From the NCBI RefSeq assembly GCF_027587375.1, contig NZ_JAMXIC010000010.1, positions 97,483 through 161,482 of the forward strand: a stretch of 64,000 bases of DNA. The letters run 5' to 3'. A program made the position numbers and the translations under genes. Shown one piece after another: positions 8,227 through 17,512 of the stretch; position 1 is the first letter of the stretch; every line of letters starts with the position of its first letter. The DNA is from Arthrobacter sp. B2a2-09 (GTDB taxonomy: Bacteria > Actinomycetota > Actinomycetes > Actinomycetales > Micrococcaceae). The notes beneath the pieces were generated by a model that did not search any database, was not told the DNA's origin, and saw nothing but the letters and a program-made list of their open reading frames with translations.

Positions 8227-9276
8227 ATGACCTCTGCTCAGCATGCTGCGGAGACTCCGACTTCGGGCGGCTCGCCCACGGCGCAGCCGCCCACGGCGGA
8301 GGTCACGATGCGGGCCATCGTGCAGGAGGCTTACGGCTCCGCCGAGGTCCTGCACATGGCGCTGATCCCCAAGCCGGATATTGCCGGGAACGAGGTGCTG
8401 GTTCGGGTCCACGCTGCAGGCCTGGACCGGGGGACCTGGCACGTAACCCGGGGCCTGCCGTACGCGTTGCGCCTGGCCTTCGGTATCCGCGCCCCCAAAA
8501 ACCCTGTCCCCGGGCTGGACCTGGCCGGCGCGGTCGTGGCGGTCGGAGCGGCAGTGACCCGGTTCGCCGTCGGGGACCTGGTCTTCGGGGTCGGGAAGGG
8601 CTCTTTCGCCGAGTATGCGACGGCCCGCGAAAGCCAGCTCGCGCTCAAACCGGCGAACATCAGTTTCGAACAGGCCTCTGTGGTCCCTGTTTCCGCCTGC
8701 ACTGCGCTGCAAGCTCTTCGCGCGGCAGGCCAGATAGCGCCGGGACAGAAGGTGCTGATCCTTGGCGCCTCGGGCGGAGTGGGCAGTTACGCTGTTCAGC
8801 TCGCCAAAGCTGCCGGGGCCGAAGTTACGGGCGTTTGCAGTACGGCCAAAATGGACCTGGTGCGCTCGCTCGGCGCGGACCACGTCGTCGACTACACCAA
8901 GCAGGACTTCGCCGACGGCACTGAACACTACGATTTGATCCTGGATATCGCCGGGAACCCCACCTTGGCACGCCTCCGCCGGGCGCTCACCCACTCCGGC
9001 ACGGCCGTTATCACAGGCGGCGAAGAAGGCGGCTCCTGGACGGGCAGCATTGACAGGCAATTCCGGGCCCTGGCGCTGTCCCCGTTCATCAGTCAGCGGC
9101 TGACCATGGTCATGGCGACGCAAGGTGTTGCAGACCTCGAATACCTTGCCGGGCTCATCGACGCCGGGACCCTCATCCCGACCATCGACCGCAGCTATCC
9201 GCTGGAGCAGGTTCCGGACGCCATGCGTTATTTCGACGCCGGCAAAGTGCGGGGGAAAATCGCGATCACCATCTAG
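8227..9276 (+). CDS. Quinone oxidoreductase-like MDR-family dehydrogenase
   Basis: Medium-chain dehydrogenase/reductase of 349 residues with a GroES-like N-terminal half (AGLDRGTWHVTRG, GLDLAGAVVAVGAAV) and a Rossmann domain starting at VLILGASGGVGSYAVQLAKA. The catalytic-zinc ligand pattern of classical alcohol dehydrogenases is not apparent, so a zinc-free NADPH:quinone or enone reductase type is most likely. The N-terminus has a Thr/Pro/Ala-rich extension of about 35 residues before the fold. GGAAAGGAG precedes the start. It is the first gene of a unit with the DHA2 exporter, cupin and aldo-keto reductase, opposite the TetR gene. Confidence 0.82.
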   Translation: MTSAQHAAETPTSGGSPTAQPPTAEVTMRAIVQEAYGSAEVLHMALIPKPDIAGNEVLVRVHAAGLDRGTWHVTRGLPYALRLAFGIRAPKNPVPGLDLAGAVVAVGAAVTRFAVGDLVFGVGKGSFAEYATARESQLALKPANISFEQASVVPVSACTALQALRAAGQIAPGQKVLILGASGGVGSYAVQLAKAAGAEVTGVCSTAKMDLVRSLGADHVVDYTKQDFADGTEHYDLILDIAGNPTLARLRRALTHSGTAVITGGEEGGSWTGSIDRQFRALALSPFISQRLTMVMATQGVADLEYLAGLIDAGTLIPTIDRSYPLEQVPDAMRYFDAGKVRGKIAITI

Positions 9277-9330
9277 GAACTGAAACAGGTACTGGCAGTA
9301 CGCGGTATGACAGGCACTCCCACGCGGACG

Positions 9331-9360
9331 CGGGGACTGGTTTTCTTGAATCAGTCCCCG
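9331..9360 (+). terminator. Hairpin between oxidoreductase and exporter genes
   Basis: CGGGGACTG (9331-9339) pairs perfectly with CAGTCCCCG (9352-9360), followed by TTT. It lies 23 nt upstream of the exporter start and could attenuate or partly terminate transcription between the two genes. Confidence 0.45.
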
Positions 9361-9382
9361 TTTCCCAGCTTGGAAGGCCACC

Positions 9383-10759
9383 ATGTCCGCGACTACCGTC
9401 AAATTCCTTCCGGAGACCGTCGCGCGTCCGCGCGCATCTCTGGCGGTTGCCATGCTGGGATTCTTTGTGGTCGCCTTGGACGCCCAGATTGTCAACGTCG
9501 CTCTGCCCGGGATCCGGAATGATTTCGGAGGGGGTCTTTCCGGCCTCCAGTGGATAGTCACCGGCTACACCTTGATGTTTTCGGCTCTGCAGCTGTTCGC
9601 CGGGACCTTCTCAGACCGCGTTGGAGCACGCCGCGCCTACGGCATCGGCATGATTCTCTTCACCGTTGCATCGATGGCATGCGGGTTCAGCCCCAGCCTT
9701 CCTGCACTGATCGCCGGCCGTGTCCTGCAGGGCATCGGTGCGGCAATGATTACCCCCACTTCCCTCGCGCTCATCCGGGAGGCCTTCCACGATCCAGCGC
9801 GTCGAGGCAGGGCAATCGTGTACTGGGGCTTGGGCGGCTCGGTCGCCGCGGCTGCCGGACCGGTGCTCGGCGGCATCCTCACCCAACTGGACTGGAGGCT
9901 GATCTTCTTCGTCAACTTTCCAGTGGGAGTGGCGGCCCTGCTCGTCCTCTCCCGAGTGGCTCCGTCGCCGCGACGCCCGATGCCCTTTGACTGGCTGGGG
10001 CAGATGACGGCGGTCCTCACGCTAGCCAGCCTTGCGTACGGCATCATCGAAGGCGCGGAACTCGGTTACGGAAGCCCGCAGATCCTGTTGACGTTCGCTG
10101 TATGTGTCGCATCGGCAGCCGTTTTCGTGGCCGCGCAAGCACGGGGCAGCCACCCTATGATCCCGCTCGACTTGTTCCGTTCACGCACAGTCTCCACAGC
10201 CCTGATCATCGCCGGGGTCACGATGGCAGCGTTCTACGGCGTCGTCTTCCTCCAGAGCCTCTATTTCCAACAGGAGCGCGGTGCCACCGCCCTGGAGACC
10301 GGACTCCTGTTCCTGCCCATGACCGGACTTGTTGCCCTCCTGAATCCCCTCGTGGCCAGGTTCGCGGAGCGATTTGGGCGTATTGTCGCGATCGTCGCGG
10401 GCCAGCTCCTGATGGCCGCGGGGCTGGCGGGCCTCTGCTTCCTGCCGGCCGACGCGCCCACCCTGCTGGCCGCATTCCTCATGGTGCCCGTCGGCGTCGG
10501 TGGTTCCTTCACGGTTCCCCCGATCATTGCCCTCATCCTGGACCATGTGCCGGCGGAGCTGGCGGGGACCGCCAGTGGAACGGTCAACACCGCCCGGCAG
10601 CTCGGAGGCTCCCTCGGCGTCGCGATCTTCGGCGCCGCGCTCGCCGGTCAGGACTTCATGGCAGGATTGCGCATCAGCCTCGGTATCACAGCCCTTCTCC
10701 TTCTCGTCCTTGTAGCGGTGTCCCTACCGCTTCGGCACGCGAAACAATCACAGCACTAG
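9383..10759 (+). CDS. DHA2-type MFS drug exporter (EmrB/QacA-like)
   Basis: Integral membrane proton antiporter, 458 residues, with hydrophobic segments consistent with 14 helices. Family signs are the D-A-Q region of helix 1 (ALDAQIVNVALPGIR), the motif-A loop FAGTFSDRVGARRAYGIG, and the motif-C-like helix GGSVAAAAGPVLGGIL. It probably extrudes an organic toxicant. Its place behind the oxidoreductase and opposite a TetR regulator makes it the likely efflux arm of an inducible detoxification locus. The short cupin and aldo-keto reductase genes follow with 15- and 25-nt gaps. Confidence 0.86.
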   Translation: MSATTVKFLPETVARPRASLAVAMLGFFVVALDAQIVNVALPGIRNDFGGGLSGLQWIVTGYTLMFSALQLFAGTFSDRVGARRAYGIGMILFTVASMACGFSPSLPALIAGRVLQGIGAAMITPTSLALIREAFHDPARRGRAIVYWGLGGSVAAAAGPVLGGILTQLDWRLIFFVNFPVGVAALLVLSRVAPSPRRPMPFDWLGQMTAVLTLASLAYGIIEGAELGYGSPQILLTFAVCVASAAVFVAAQARGSHPMIPLDLFRSRTVSTALIIAGVTMAAFYGVVFLQSLYFQQERGATALETGLLFLPMTGLVALLNPLVARFAERFGRIVAIVAGQLLMAAGLAGLCFLPADAPTLLAAFLMVPVGVGGSFTVPPIIALILDHVPAELAGTASGTVNTARQLGGSLGVAIFGAALAGQDFMAGLRISLGITALLLLVLVAVSLPLRHAKQSQH

Positions 10760-10774
10760 CGAAAGGAACACACA

Positions 10775-11185
10775 ATGAAACTCGTACCCCCTACCCCCAC
10801 GGCCAAAGCCCCGAAGGAGAGGTTCACGGGAGACGTCTACCTCAACTCCCTCCACAACGGTGAGGCGCCCTCGCATCTCGTGGCGGCGATGGTCCGCTTC
10901 ACCCCCGGCGCCCGAACGAACTGGCATTCCCACCCCCTTGGCCAGACCCTTCACTGCACCGACGGCATCGGGTTCGTTGCTACCCGGGACGGCAGCGTGA
11001 TCCTTATGCGCGCAGGAGACACGGTCCACACCCCGCCCGGCGAGGAACACTGGCACGGCGGAACACGGGACAACATGATGTGCCATCTGGCCTTGGTGGA
11101 GCACGACAACGGGATGAGCGCCACGTGGCTCGAACCCGTCAGCGACCAGGACTACGAAGCCGCCCACGCCCGAACCAGCCGATAA
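10775..11185 (+). CDS. Small cupin-domain protein
   Basis: Single-domain cupin of 136 residues. Cupin motif 1 supplies metal ligands in [13 protein letters not shown] and motif 2 in [11 protein letters not shown]. It resembles the small metal-dependent cupins that include bacterial hydroxynitrile-lyase-like proteins, usually found next to oxidoreductases of reactive carbonyl metabolism; the specific activity here is unknown. AAAGGA precedes the start. It lies between the DHA2 exporter and the aldo-keto reductase in one unit, suggesting a role in chemical modification of the exported or sensed compound. Confidence 0.75.
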   Translation: MKLVPPTPTAKAPKERFTGDVYLNSLHNGEAPSHLVAAMVRFTPGARTNWHSHPLGQTLHCTDGIGFVATRDGSVILMRAGDTVHTPPGEEHWHGGTRDNMMCHLALVEHDNGMSATWLEPVSDQDYEAAHARTSR

Positions 11186-11210
11186 CCCGCATCCAAGCGA
11201 AGGAAACCCC

Positions 11211-12068
11211 ATGAACACCGTCACCCTCAACAACGGCGTCGAAATGCCGATCCTCGGCTTCGGCGTCTTCCAGATCCCCGACGAGGAAACCCAAGCCGCG
11301 GTGGAAGCAGCCCTCGACGCCGGTTACCGCCACCTGGACACGGCAGCCTCCTACGGCAATGAGGCCGCCGTCGGCGCGGCGATCAAGGCGAGCGGTATCG
11401 CCCGCGACGAACTATTCATCACCACGAAGCTCTGGATTCAGCACGCGCCGGAAGGCAGCGTTCAAGACGACACCAAGCGCGCCTTCGACAACTCACTCCG
11501 CCGCCTCGGACTGGACTACCTCGACCTTTACCTGATCCACCAGCCCCTTGGGGACTACTACAGCGAGTGGCGCGCTATGCAGGACATCAACAAAGACGGC
11601 CTCGCCCGCGCGATCGGGGTCTCGAACTTCCACCTCGACCGGCTGGTGGACCTCATCGACCACAACGAGATCGTCCCGGCCGTCAACCAGATCGAGACCC
11701 ACCCCTTCCACCAGCGCGCCGCCGATCAAGCAATGATGCGCGAACGCGGGGTCCAAATCGAGTCCTGGGGTCCATTCGCCGAAGGCAAGAACAACCTGTT
11801 CACCAATCCGCTCCTCAGCTCCATCGCCGACGCACACGCCAAGTCCGTCGCCCAGGTGGTACTCCGTTGGCTCATCCAGCGCGAGGTCGTCGTCATCCCC
11901 AAGTCAGTCCGACCGGAACGCATGGCCCAGAACCTCGACGTCTTCGACTTCGCCCTCACGGACGAGCAGATAAACCAGATCACCACCCTGGACACCGATG
12001 CCAGCCTCTTCTTCGACCACCGTGACCCCGCCATGGTGAGCTGGCTGGGCGGACGCAGGATCGGCTGA
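11211..12068 (+). CDS. Aldo/keto reductase
   Basis: NADPH-dependent reductase of 285 residues with a TIM-barrel fold. The catalytic tetrad is visible: Asp and Tyr in DTAASYGNE, Lys in ITTKLWI, His in LIHQPLGDY. The AKR signatures [10 protein letters not shown] and the C-terminal coenzyme-binding [11 protein letters not shown] are intact. This looks like the 2,5-diketogluconate-reductase-like AKR5 subgroup. GAAGGAAA precedes the start. It is last in the oxidoreductase-exporter-cupin-AKR unit and would reduce aldehydes or ketones. The physiological substrate is not deducible. Confidence 0.86.
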   Translation: MNTVTLNNGVEMPILGFGVFQIPDEETQAAVEAALDAGYRHLDTAASYGNEAAVGAAIKASGIARDELFITTKLWIQHAPEGSVQDDTKRAFDNSLRRLGLDYLDLYLIHQPLGDYYSEWRAMQDINKDGLARAIGVSNFHLDRLVDLIDHNEIVPAVNQIETHPFHQRAADQAMMRERGVQIESWGPFAEGKNNLFTNPLLSSIADAHAKSVAQVVLRWLIQREVVVIPKSVRPERMAQNLDVFDFALTDEQINQITTLDTDASLFFDHRDPAMVSWLGGRRIG

Positions 12069-12153
12069 CGCCGAGTTCCCGCCCCGCCCTCTTACAGCAA
12101 ACTTGCAGCTTCTGTCCGGTTCCCGCACTGTGTTCCGGTTCTATCCTGAGGGG

Positions 12154-13731
12154 GTGGAACAGAATACGGAGTCAGGGAGCGCAGCCCCGCGGGAAGACCG
12201 CGAGCCCCGCTTCAGGTTGAGCCGGCGCGGGTTCCTTTCCGGGGCGGGGATGGCAGGCGCGGGATTGGTCGCCGGACTCGGCATCGCGAGGGCAGGCGTG
12301 TTGCCCGGAGGAACGGCCCCAGTCAGCGCGGCCACGCCGACGCCGGCAGCGTCACCTTCGCCGTCGGCGAGCAGCACAGCTTCCGCACCTGCGATACGTA
12401 GCTTCGTTTCCACCGCTTTGACCGCTGCGCACGTTGCCAGCTGGGCTACCGGGCCTACCGGGGCGGGCCTGCTGTTCGTCGGACCGATGGGCCACGGCAC
12501 CAGCGGGCTGATCATGGACAACCATGGGGAACCGATATGGATGGAACCGACAGGTTCAGGCGTGACGGACCTTCGCGTGCAAGCCTTCGAAGGCCAAGCG
12601 GTGTTGACTTATTGGACTGGAATCGGAACCGGTGGACACGGTGCAGGGAAGGGCGTCGTCAAGGACCTCCGCTACCGCACAGTGGCCGAAGTCAACACAG
12701 GCAACGGGCTGCAAGCGGATCTGCACGAGTTCACCATCACCCCCGCCGGGACGGCGTTGATGATCTCCTACCCAACCGTCCAGCATGACCTGACGTCGGT
12801 GGGCGGACCTGCGCAGGGTTACATGTTTGATTGCCATGTCCAGGAAATCGGAATCCGTTCCGGCAAAGTCCTCTTCGATTGGACAGCCTCGGACCATATC
12901 GACCTCGCTGAGTCCTACCTGCGTCCATCCGATAACCCCAAGGCCGACGGCTCCGACGCCACAAAAGCGTTCGATCCATTCCACCTCAATTCCGTGGACG
13001 AGAGCGGGGACGCGCTCCTCGTTTCGTCCCGCCATACGCACACCGCCTATTTGATAGGCCGTCCGGATGGGAAGATCCGCTGGCGTTTGGGCGGGAAACG
13101 CAGCGACTTCTCGATGACTCCGGAATCTGTCTTCGCTTGGCAGCATGATGTTCGACGCCGGCCCAACGGCATCATCAGCATGTTCGACAACCATTACAAC
13201 CAAGGCACCACCGGGACGTCGCGCGGGCTGCTCCTCACCGTTGACGAAAAGGCGCGCACCGCCGTCGTCAAGCAGGAGTTCAGCAGGGGCGGCCACCGGG
13301 GCGACGCCGAAGGGAACCTGCAGTTCCTGGATAACGGGCACGTCCTGGTGGGCTGGGGCGCGGACCCTGCCGCCACCGAATTCACTCCCGATGGGAAGGC
13401 GGTATTCGAGGCGACCGGACTGGGCGATGCCTCTTATCGCACCTACCGCTCGCTGTGGACAGGCCGGCCGGACACTGTCCCCGACCTGGCCGCGGTTCCG
13501 GGCAACGGGTCCACGATGCAGCTCTACTCCAGCTGGAATGGCGCAACCGAGGTTGCCAAGTGGAGGTTCCTGACCGGAACCGGCCCCGGTTCGATGTCCG
13601 AGGCAGTGACGGTTCCGCGTCGCGGCTTTGAAACGTCGACGGCGGTGGCCGCCGCGCCGAGGGCCGCCGTCGAAGCCTTGGACAAGTCCGGCAACGTTTT
13701 GGCGACGTCCACGGTCATCGCCACTGCCTGA
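12154..13731 (+). CDS. Tat-exported arylsulfotransferase-like protein
   Basis: 525 residues from GTG 12154 (preceded by GAGG); a TTG at 12103 would add 17 residues. A twin-arginine signal is clear (LSRRGFLSGAGMAGAG), followed by a Pro/Ser/Thr-rich linker and a beta-propeller-like body. HLNSVDESGDALLVSSRHTH and the WRLGGKRSDF / FAWQHDVRRRPNG segments match the Arylsulfotransf_2 (ASST-like) family, where a histidine is transiently sulfated. The native donor and acceptor are unknown, and many actinobacterial members are uncharacterised. It stands alone, just downstream of the aldo-keto reductase and convergent with the following permease gene. Confidence 0.75.
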   Translation: MEQNTESGSAAPREDREPRFRLSRRGFLSGAGMAGAGLVAGLGIARAGVLPGGTAPVSAATPTPAASPSPSASSTASAPAIRSFVSTALTAAHVASWATGPTGAGLLFVGPMGHGTSGLIMDNHGEPIWMEPTGSGVTDLRVQAFEGQAVLTYWTGIGTGGHGAGKGVVKDLRYRTVAEVNTGNGLQADLHEFTITPAGTALMISYPTVQHDLTSVGGPAQGYMFDCHVQEIGIRSGKVLFDWTASDHIDLAESYLRPSDNPKADGSDATKAFDPFHLNSVDESGDALLVSSRHTHTAYLIGRPDGKIRWRLGGKRSDFSMTPESVFAWQHDVRRRPNGIISMFDNHYNQGTTGTSRGLLLTVDEKARTAVVKQEFSRGGHRGDAEGNLQFLDNGHVLVGWGADPAATEFTPDGKAVFEATGLGDASYRTYRSLWTGRPDTVPDLAAVPGNGSTMQLYSSWNGATEVAKWRFLTGTGPGSMSEAVTVPRRGFETSTAVAAAPRAAVEALDKSGNVLATSTVIATA

Positions 13732-13758
13732 CTCCCCGCATTTCCGCCTCCCGCGCAG

Positions 13759-15210
13759 TTACGGCAGGATGTGTTCGTGCGCGGCTGCCTCCAGGGCGTC
13801 GGCCTCTGCCTTGGCCAAGCGGGTTTCGGAGTCGACGTCGATACGCCGGGTCATCAGCCAGTACAGCCCGGCGGAGACGGGGAGTCCAATAAACAGCGAG
13901 ATGTCGGCGCCGTCAAGGGCCTGGGCTATGAACCCGACGAAGAGCTTACCGGCGGAGAAGAACGGAATCATCAGGACAAAGCCGACGAGGTAGGAGATGA
14001 TACCGGGCCAGCCCCAGCGTCCGTAGATCCCATCCGGCTTGAAGATCTCTGCGATGGCGTAGTGGCCCTTGCGGACGATGAAGTAGTCGGTGAGGTTGAC
14101 CGCCGTCCACGGAATGAAGAAGTACAGCACCAACAGCAGGAAGTCGTTGAAGTTGGCCAGGAAGTCGGCCGAGGCAAGGTTCGCCAGGACCACGGAAATG
14201 AGGGCGGTGATGGAGATCGTGATGATCCGGAGCCTCAGCGTCGGCCGAATCTGCCGCACGCTGTCGATGGACGATATCAAGGTCAGCGAACCGCCGTACA
14301 TGTTCAGGGCAGTCACGGACAGCAAGCCCAGGGCAGCGACGAACAACGCGATGCCACCGAATCCGCCGAAGAGCTGCTCGGCGGTGGATTTGATCGAGCC
14401 GATGGTTTCGAAGTTTTCACCGGCCGCAGCGCCAATGTACGCGCCCAGGAACATCACCCAAATACCGCCGAGGGCGCTGCCCCAGAACGTCCACCGGAAA
14501 GTGCCCCGCCCACTGGACGGCGGAAGGTAGCGCGAGTAGTCCGAGACGTAAATGGCCCAGGAAATCTGGTAGCCGGCCGCGACCCCCAGCTGGCCCAGGA
14601 ACGGCACCAAATGGAAGTCAGCCAGGTTGTATGCGCCGGCAGGTATGGCCAGCTTCACGGCTGCAATGGTGAGCAGTGCCAGCATGACGATGGTCAGGTA
14701 CGTCAGGTAGCGCTCAAAGGCATGGATGAGGTCGTAGCCGAACAGGGCGATGACGACGGCGACAATGGTGACCACCCAGAACCACAAGTTTTGGGACCCG
14801 AAGTTCACCGACTCCGAGATGGCTTGGCCGGCCAGGATGGTGTTGAAGATGTTGAAGCCGGCGTACTGAAGATAGGCAAAGAGCCAAACCAGCAGGGCAC
14901 CGATATAGCCGAATTGGGGCCGGGACTGGATCATCTGCGGCAGCCCGAGTTGGGGACCTTGGGAGGAGTGCGCAGCCATGAACAGTGTGCCGACGAGGAC
15001 CCCGATGGCGATCGCGAGTAGCGACCAGATCAAGTTGCCGCCGGTGGTGATGCTGATCAACCCCACTGCCAGGGTGGCGATCTGGGCATTGCTGACGAAC
15101 CACAGTGGTCCGATGTGTGAGACCTTGCCGTGCCGCTCGTTCAATGGAACATAGTCGATCGACCGGACCTCCAGCCCGCGGCCCGATCCTTTGTCCGTCG
15201 TAGTGCTCAT
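13759..15210 (-). CDS. NCS1-family purine/pyrimidine/allantoin-type permease (copy 1)
   Basis: Membrane symporter of 483 residues with about 12 hydrophobic helices. The N-terminal motif RSIDYVPLNERHGKVSHIG is typical of NCS1 cytosine/purine/allantoin transporters, as are the YSRYLPPSSG loop and the PWTAVNLTDYFIVRKGHYAI segment. The start is ATG 15210, preceded by AAGGAGAA; the frame is open further upstream without a better site. It is the last gene of a four-gene minus-strand run (amidase, APC permease, amidase, NCS1). It is homologous to the second NCS1 permease at 19.4-20.9 kb, so the region holds two distinct members of one uptake family. Confidence 0.85.
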   Translation of the reverse strand: MSTTTDKGSGRGLEVRSIDYVPLNERHGKVSHIGPLWFVSNAQIATLAVGLISITTGGNLIWSLLAIAIGVLVGTLFMAAHSSQGPQLGLPQMIQSRPQFGYIGALLVWLFAYLQYAGFNIFNTILAGQAISESVNFGSQNLWFWVVTIVAVVIALFGYDLIHAFERYLTYLTIVMLALLTIAAVKLAIPAGAYNLADFHLVPFLGQLGVAAGYQISWAIYVSDYSRYLPPSSGRGTFRWTFWGSALGGIWVMFLGAYIGAAAGENFETIGSIKSTAEQLFGGFGGIALFVAALGLLSVTALNMYGGSLTLISSIDSVRQIRPTLRLRIITISITALISVVLANLASADFLANFNDFLLLVLYFFIPWTAVNLTDYFIVRKGHYAIAEIFKPDGIYGRWGWPGIISYLVGFVLMIPFFSAGKLFVGFIAQALDGADISLFIGLPVSAGLYWLMTRRIDVDSETRLAKAEADALEAAAHEHILP

Positions 15211-15292
15211 GGCGTTTCTCCTTCGGAGCATCGGTGCATCTTGACTTTGGTTTAGCACAGAGTGGGGCGGCCTAAAAGGGGTCGCGAGATTC

Positions 15293-16093
15293 CTAGGGGA
15301 GCCTGTGGTGCCGCCACGTGGGGAACTGGTCCCGGGCCGCCTGAACGGCATCCGGAAAGAGGTCCAGCGTCGCGGTAGCCGGCTCCGTGCCGAGGCTATG
15401 CAGGACAGTCCCCAGGGGGTCAATGAGCATGCTGTAGCCGATCGACACAGGCGGAGTCTGGGAAACCGCCGCCACGTACACCCCGTTCTCTATTGCCCGG
15501 GCCTTGGCCAACGTGGTCCATTGCTCGGTCTTGGCTGTGCCGGGAACCCACGAGGAGCAGACGAGGAGCACCTGGGCCCCGGCATCGGCCAGGATGCGCG
15601 CCAACTCGGGGAAGCGCAGGTCGTAGCAGGTCATCAATCCGAAGGTCATGCCGCCGCAGGAAAAGGTGACAGGCACTGGCTCCGGCGCAGCTTGGATGTA
15701 GTCCGATTCGCGGAAACCCTGGCAGTCAAATAGATGGATCTTCCGGTAGCTGGCAAGGCGCGAACCGTCCGGACCGATGGCCACCAACGTGTTGAAGGCC
15801 CGGTCCCGCTCCTCGGATCCGTCCCGTTCTCCGGATGCTTCCAGGAGGCCCGCGACGGCGGCGATCCCGTAACGTGCCGCCGTCGCGTAGAGCCTTGCAG
15901 CCACCGGGCCGTCAAGAGGTTCGGCCATGTCCACGAAGCTCTGGTCCACCCGGCTTTTCTCATACGTCGAGTACTCCGGGAACACTATGAGGTCAGAGCC
16001 CTCGTGGGCGGCCCGGGCACAGTAATCCGCGATGAGGTCGAGGTTACGGTCGACGTCGGTGCCGGAATCGATCTGGGCTAGGGTGATGCGCAC
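15293..16093 (-). CDS. Carbon-nitrogen hydrolase (nitrilase superfamily), first copy
   Basis: Cytosolic amidase-fold enzyme of 266 residues. The Glu-Lys-Cys triad is visible: Glu in VFPEYSTYEK, Lys in YRKIHLFD, Cys in MTCYDLRFPEL. The short single-domain form resembles omega-amidase or ureidopropionase-like members that cleave amide or carbamoyl C-N bonds. It lies 82 nt before the NCS1 permease and 59 nt after the APC permease in the same direction, so its substrate may be taken up by one of these carriers. Identity to the second amidase at 17.5 kb appears low outside the active-site blocks. Confidence 0.85.
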   Translation of the reverse strand: MRITLAQIDSGTDVDRNLDLIADYCARAAHEGSDLIVFPEYSTYEKSRVDQSFVDMAEPLDGPVAARLYATAARYGIAAVAGLLEASGERDGSEERDRAFNTLVAIGPDGSRLASYRKIHLFDCQGFRESDYIQAAPEPVPVTFSCGGMTFGLMTCYDLRFPELARILADAGAQVLLVCSSWVPGTAKTEQWTTLAKARAIENGVYVAAVSQTPPVSIGYSMLIDPLGTVLHSLGTEPATATLDLFPDAVQAARDQFPTWRHHRLP

Positions 16094-16152
16094 GCAGTCC
16101 TCATTTCCCCCGGTTCTGGCAACTACAGTGTTCTGGCATCATGCCGTGATCT

Positions 16153-17502
16153 TCAGACAAGGGCGGCTTCTTTTTCCTCCATCACCATTTCCGGCGGTGC
16201 CTTCCGGAACCCCTTGGTGATGATGCCCAGCACCACGACGCCGACGCAGAGCCAGATCAGCCCGAGCGTGATGGCATTCGAATCCAGCTGGGAGAGCAGG
16301 AAACCGTCGATGATGGCGCCCACCGCCGGCATGACCACGTAGAACAATACGCTGAGCCGGTGCCCCGAGCGTCGTTGGCGCAGGTAGTAGGCAATGACCG
16401 AGATATTGACGAGGGTGAAGGCCGTAAAGGCGCCGAAGTTGATGAACGACGTCGAGGTGGCAACGTCCAGGAACATGGCGATGAGTCCTACCGCGCCGGT
16501 GATGATCAGGTTGAATACCGGTGTGTGGAAGGACTTGTTCAGCGCCCCGAAGACCTTCTTCGGCAGGACTGAATCCCGGCCCATGGCGTAAAGCAGGCGT
16601 GAGGCGCTCGCCTGTGCCGCGAGCCCGGAGGCAAACTGGGACACCACGAGTCCCGCCAGGAAAACGGCGCCGAAGAACTGCCCGCCGATCTTCAGGGCAA
16701 TGTCCGACGCCGCCGACGCCGAATCGTCGAACACCCCGCCGGGGTGGATCAGCTGGGTCGTGTAGGACACGACGACGAAGATCGCGCCGCCGATGAGTGC
16801 CACGAGCATGATCGCCTTCGGGACGGTCTTCTTCGGCTCGATGGTCTCCTCGGTGAGGGTGGACACGGCGTCAAAGCCCAGGAACGAGTACGCCGCGATG
16901 GCGGCGCCGGCGGTGATCTTGTCGAAGCTCGACGTGTCGTTGAAGAACGGAGCGGTGCTGACCAGGGCGCTTGCGCCGGAGGTCGAGACCAAGGTTCCGA
17001 CGGACAAGGCAACGAACAGGACTATCACCAGCAACTGAAAAGCCATCAGCAGGTAGTTGGCCTTGTCCGCCACCTTGACGCCAACCACGTTGAGCAGCGT
17101 GGTGATGGCGATGAACGCGACAATCCAGACCCCGATGGGGATCTCGGGGAACTGTGCCGTGAGGTAAGAGCCGCCGATCAGCCAAATGACCATCGGCAGG
17201 AACAGGTAGTCCAGCAGAACAGCCCAACCGGCCAGGAACCCGATCCGGGAATCGATGGAGCGCCGGATATAGGTGTAAGCGGAGCCGGCCACCGGATAGG
17301 CAACAGCCATGCGCCCGTAGCTCTGGGCGGTGAAGAGCATGGCGACCATCGCCACCAGATAGGCCGACGGCGATGCTCCGCCGGTGGTTTCGGCGATCAC
17401 GCCGAAGATCGCCAGCACGATGAGCGGGGTCAGGTAAGCCAGCCCGAACAGGACCAGCGAGGGCAGTTTCAGGGCGCGCGTGAGGCTCGGTTGCGTTGTC
17501 AC
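16153..17502 (-). CDS. APC-superfamily amino acid/polyamine permease
   Basis: Membrane permease of 449 residues with about 12 hydrophobic segments. The N-terminal helix region LTPLIVLAIFGVIAETTGG and the following MAVAYPVAGSAYTYIRRSI block are typical of APC antiporters or symporters of the amino acid/putrescine type. The start is taken as GTG 17502, 10 nt after the upstream amidase stop and behind AAGGA. A longer reading would run Pro/Ser-rich antisense sequence into that gene. It is sandwiched between two nitrilase-superfamily hydrolases, pointing to uptake of an amide, ureido compound or amine that they cleave. Confidence 0.85.
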   Translation of the reverse strand: MTTQPSLTRALKLPSLVLFGLAYLTPLIVLAIFGVIAETTGGASPSAYLVAMVAMLFTAQSYGRMAVAYPVAGSAYTYIRRSIDSRIGFLAGWAVLLDYLFLPMVIWLIGGSYLTAQFPEIPIGVWIVAFIAITTLLNVVGVKVADKANYLLMAFQLLVIVLFVALSVGTLVSTSGASALVSTAPFFNDTSSFDKITAGAAIAAYSFLGFDAVSTLTEETIEPKKTVPKAIMLVALIGGAIFVVVSYTTQLIHPGGVFDDSASAASDIALKIGGQFFGAVFLAGLVVSQFASGLAAQASASRLLYAMGRDSVLPKKVFGALNKSFHTPVFNLIITGAVGLIAMFLDVATSTSFINFGAFTAFTLVNISVIAYYLRQRRSGHRLSVLFYVVMPAVGAIIDGFLLSQLDSNAITLGLIWLCVGVVVLGIITKGFRKAPPEMVMEEKEAALV

Positions 17503-17512
17503 CGGTGGTTCC

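Noticed and set aside
13771..15021. Long plus-strand frame of 416 codons.
   Set aside because: It is antisense to the NCS1 permease gene and has low-complexity His/Gln/Asp/Arg composition, the usual mirror of hydrophobic codons.
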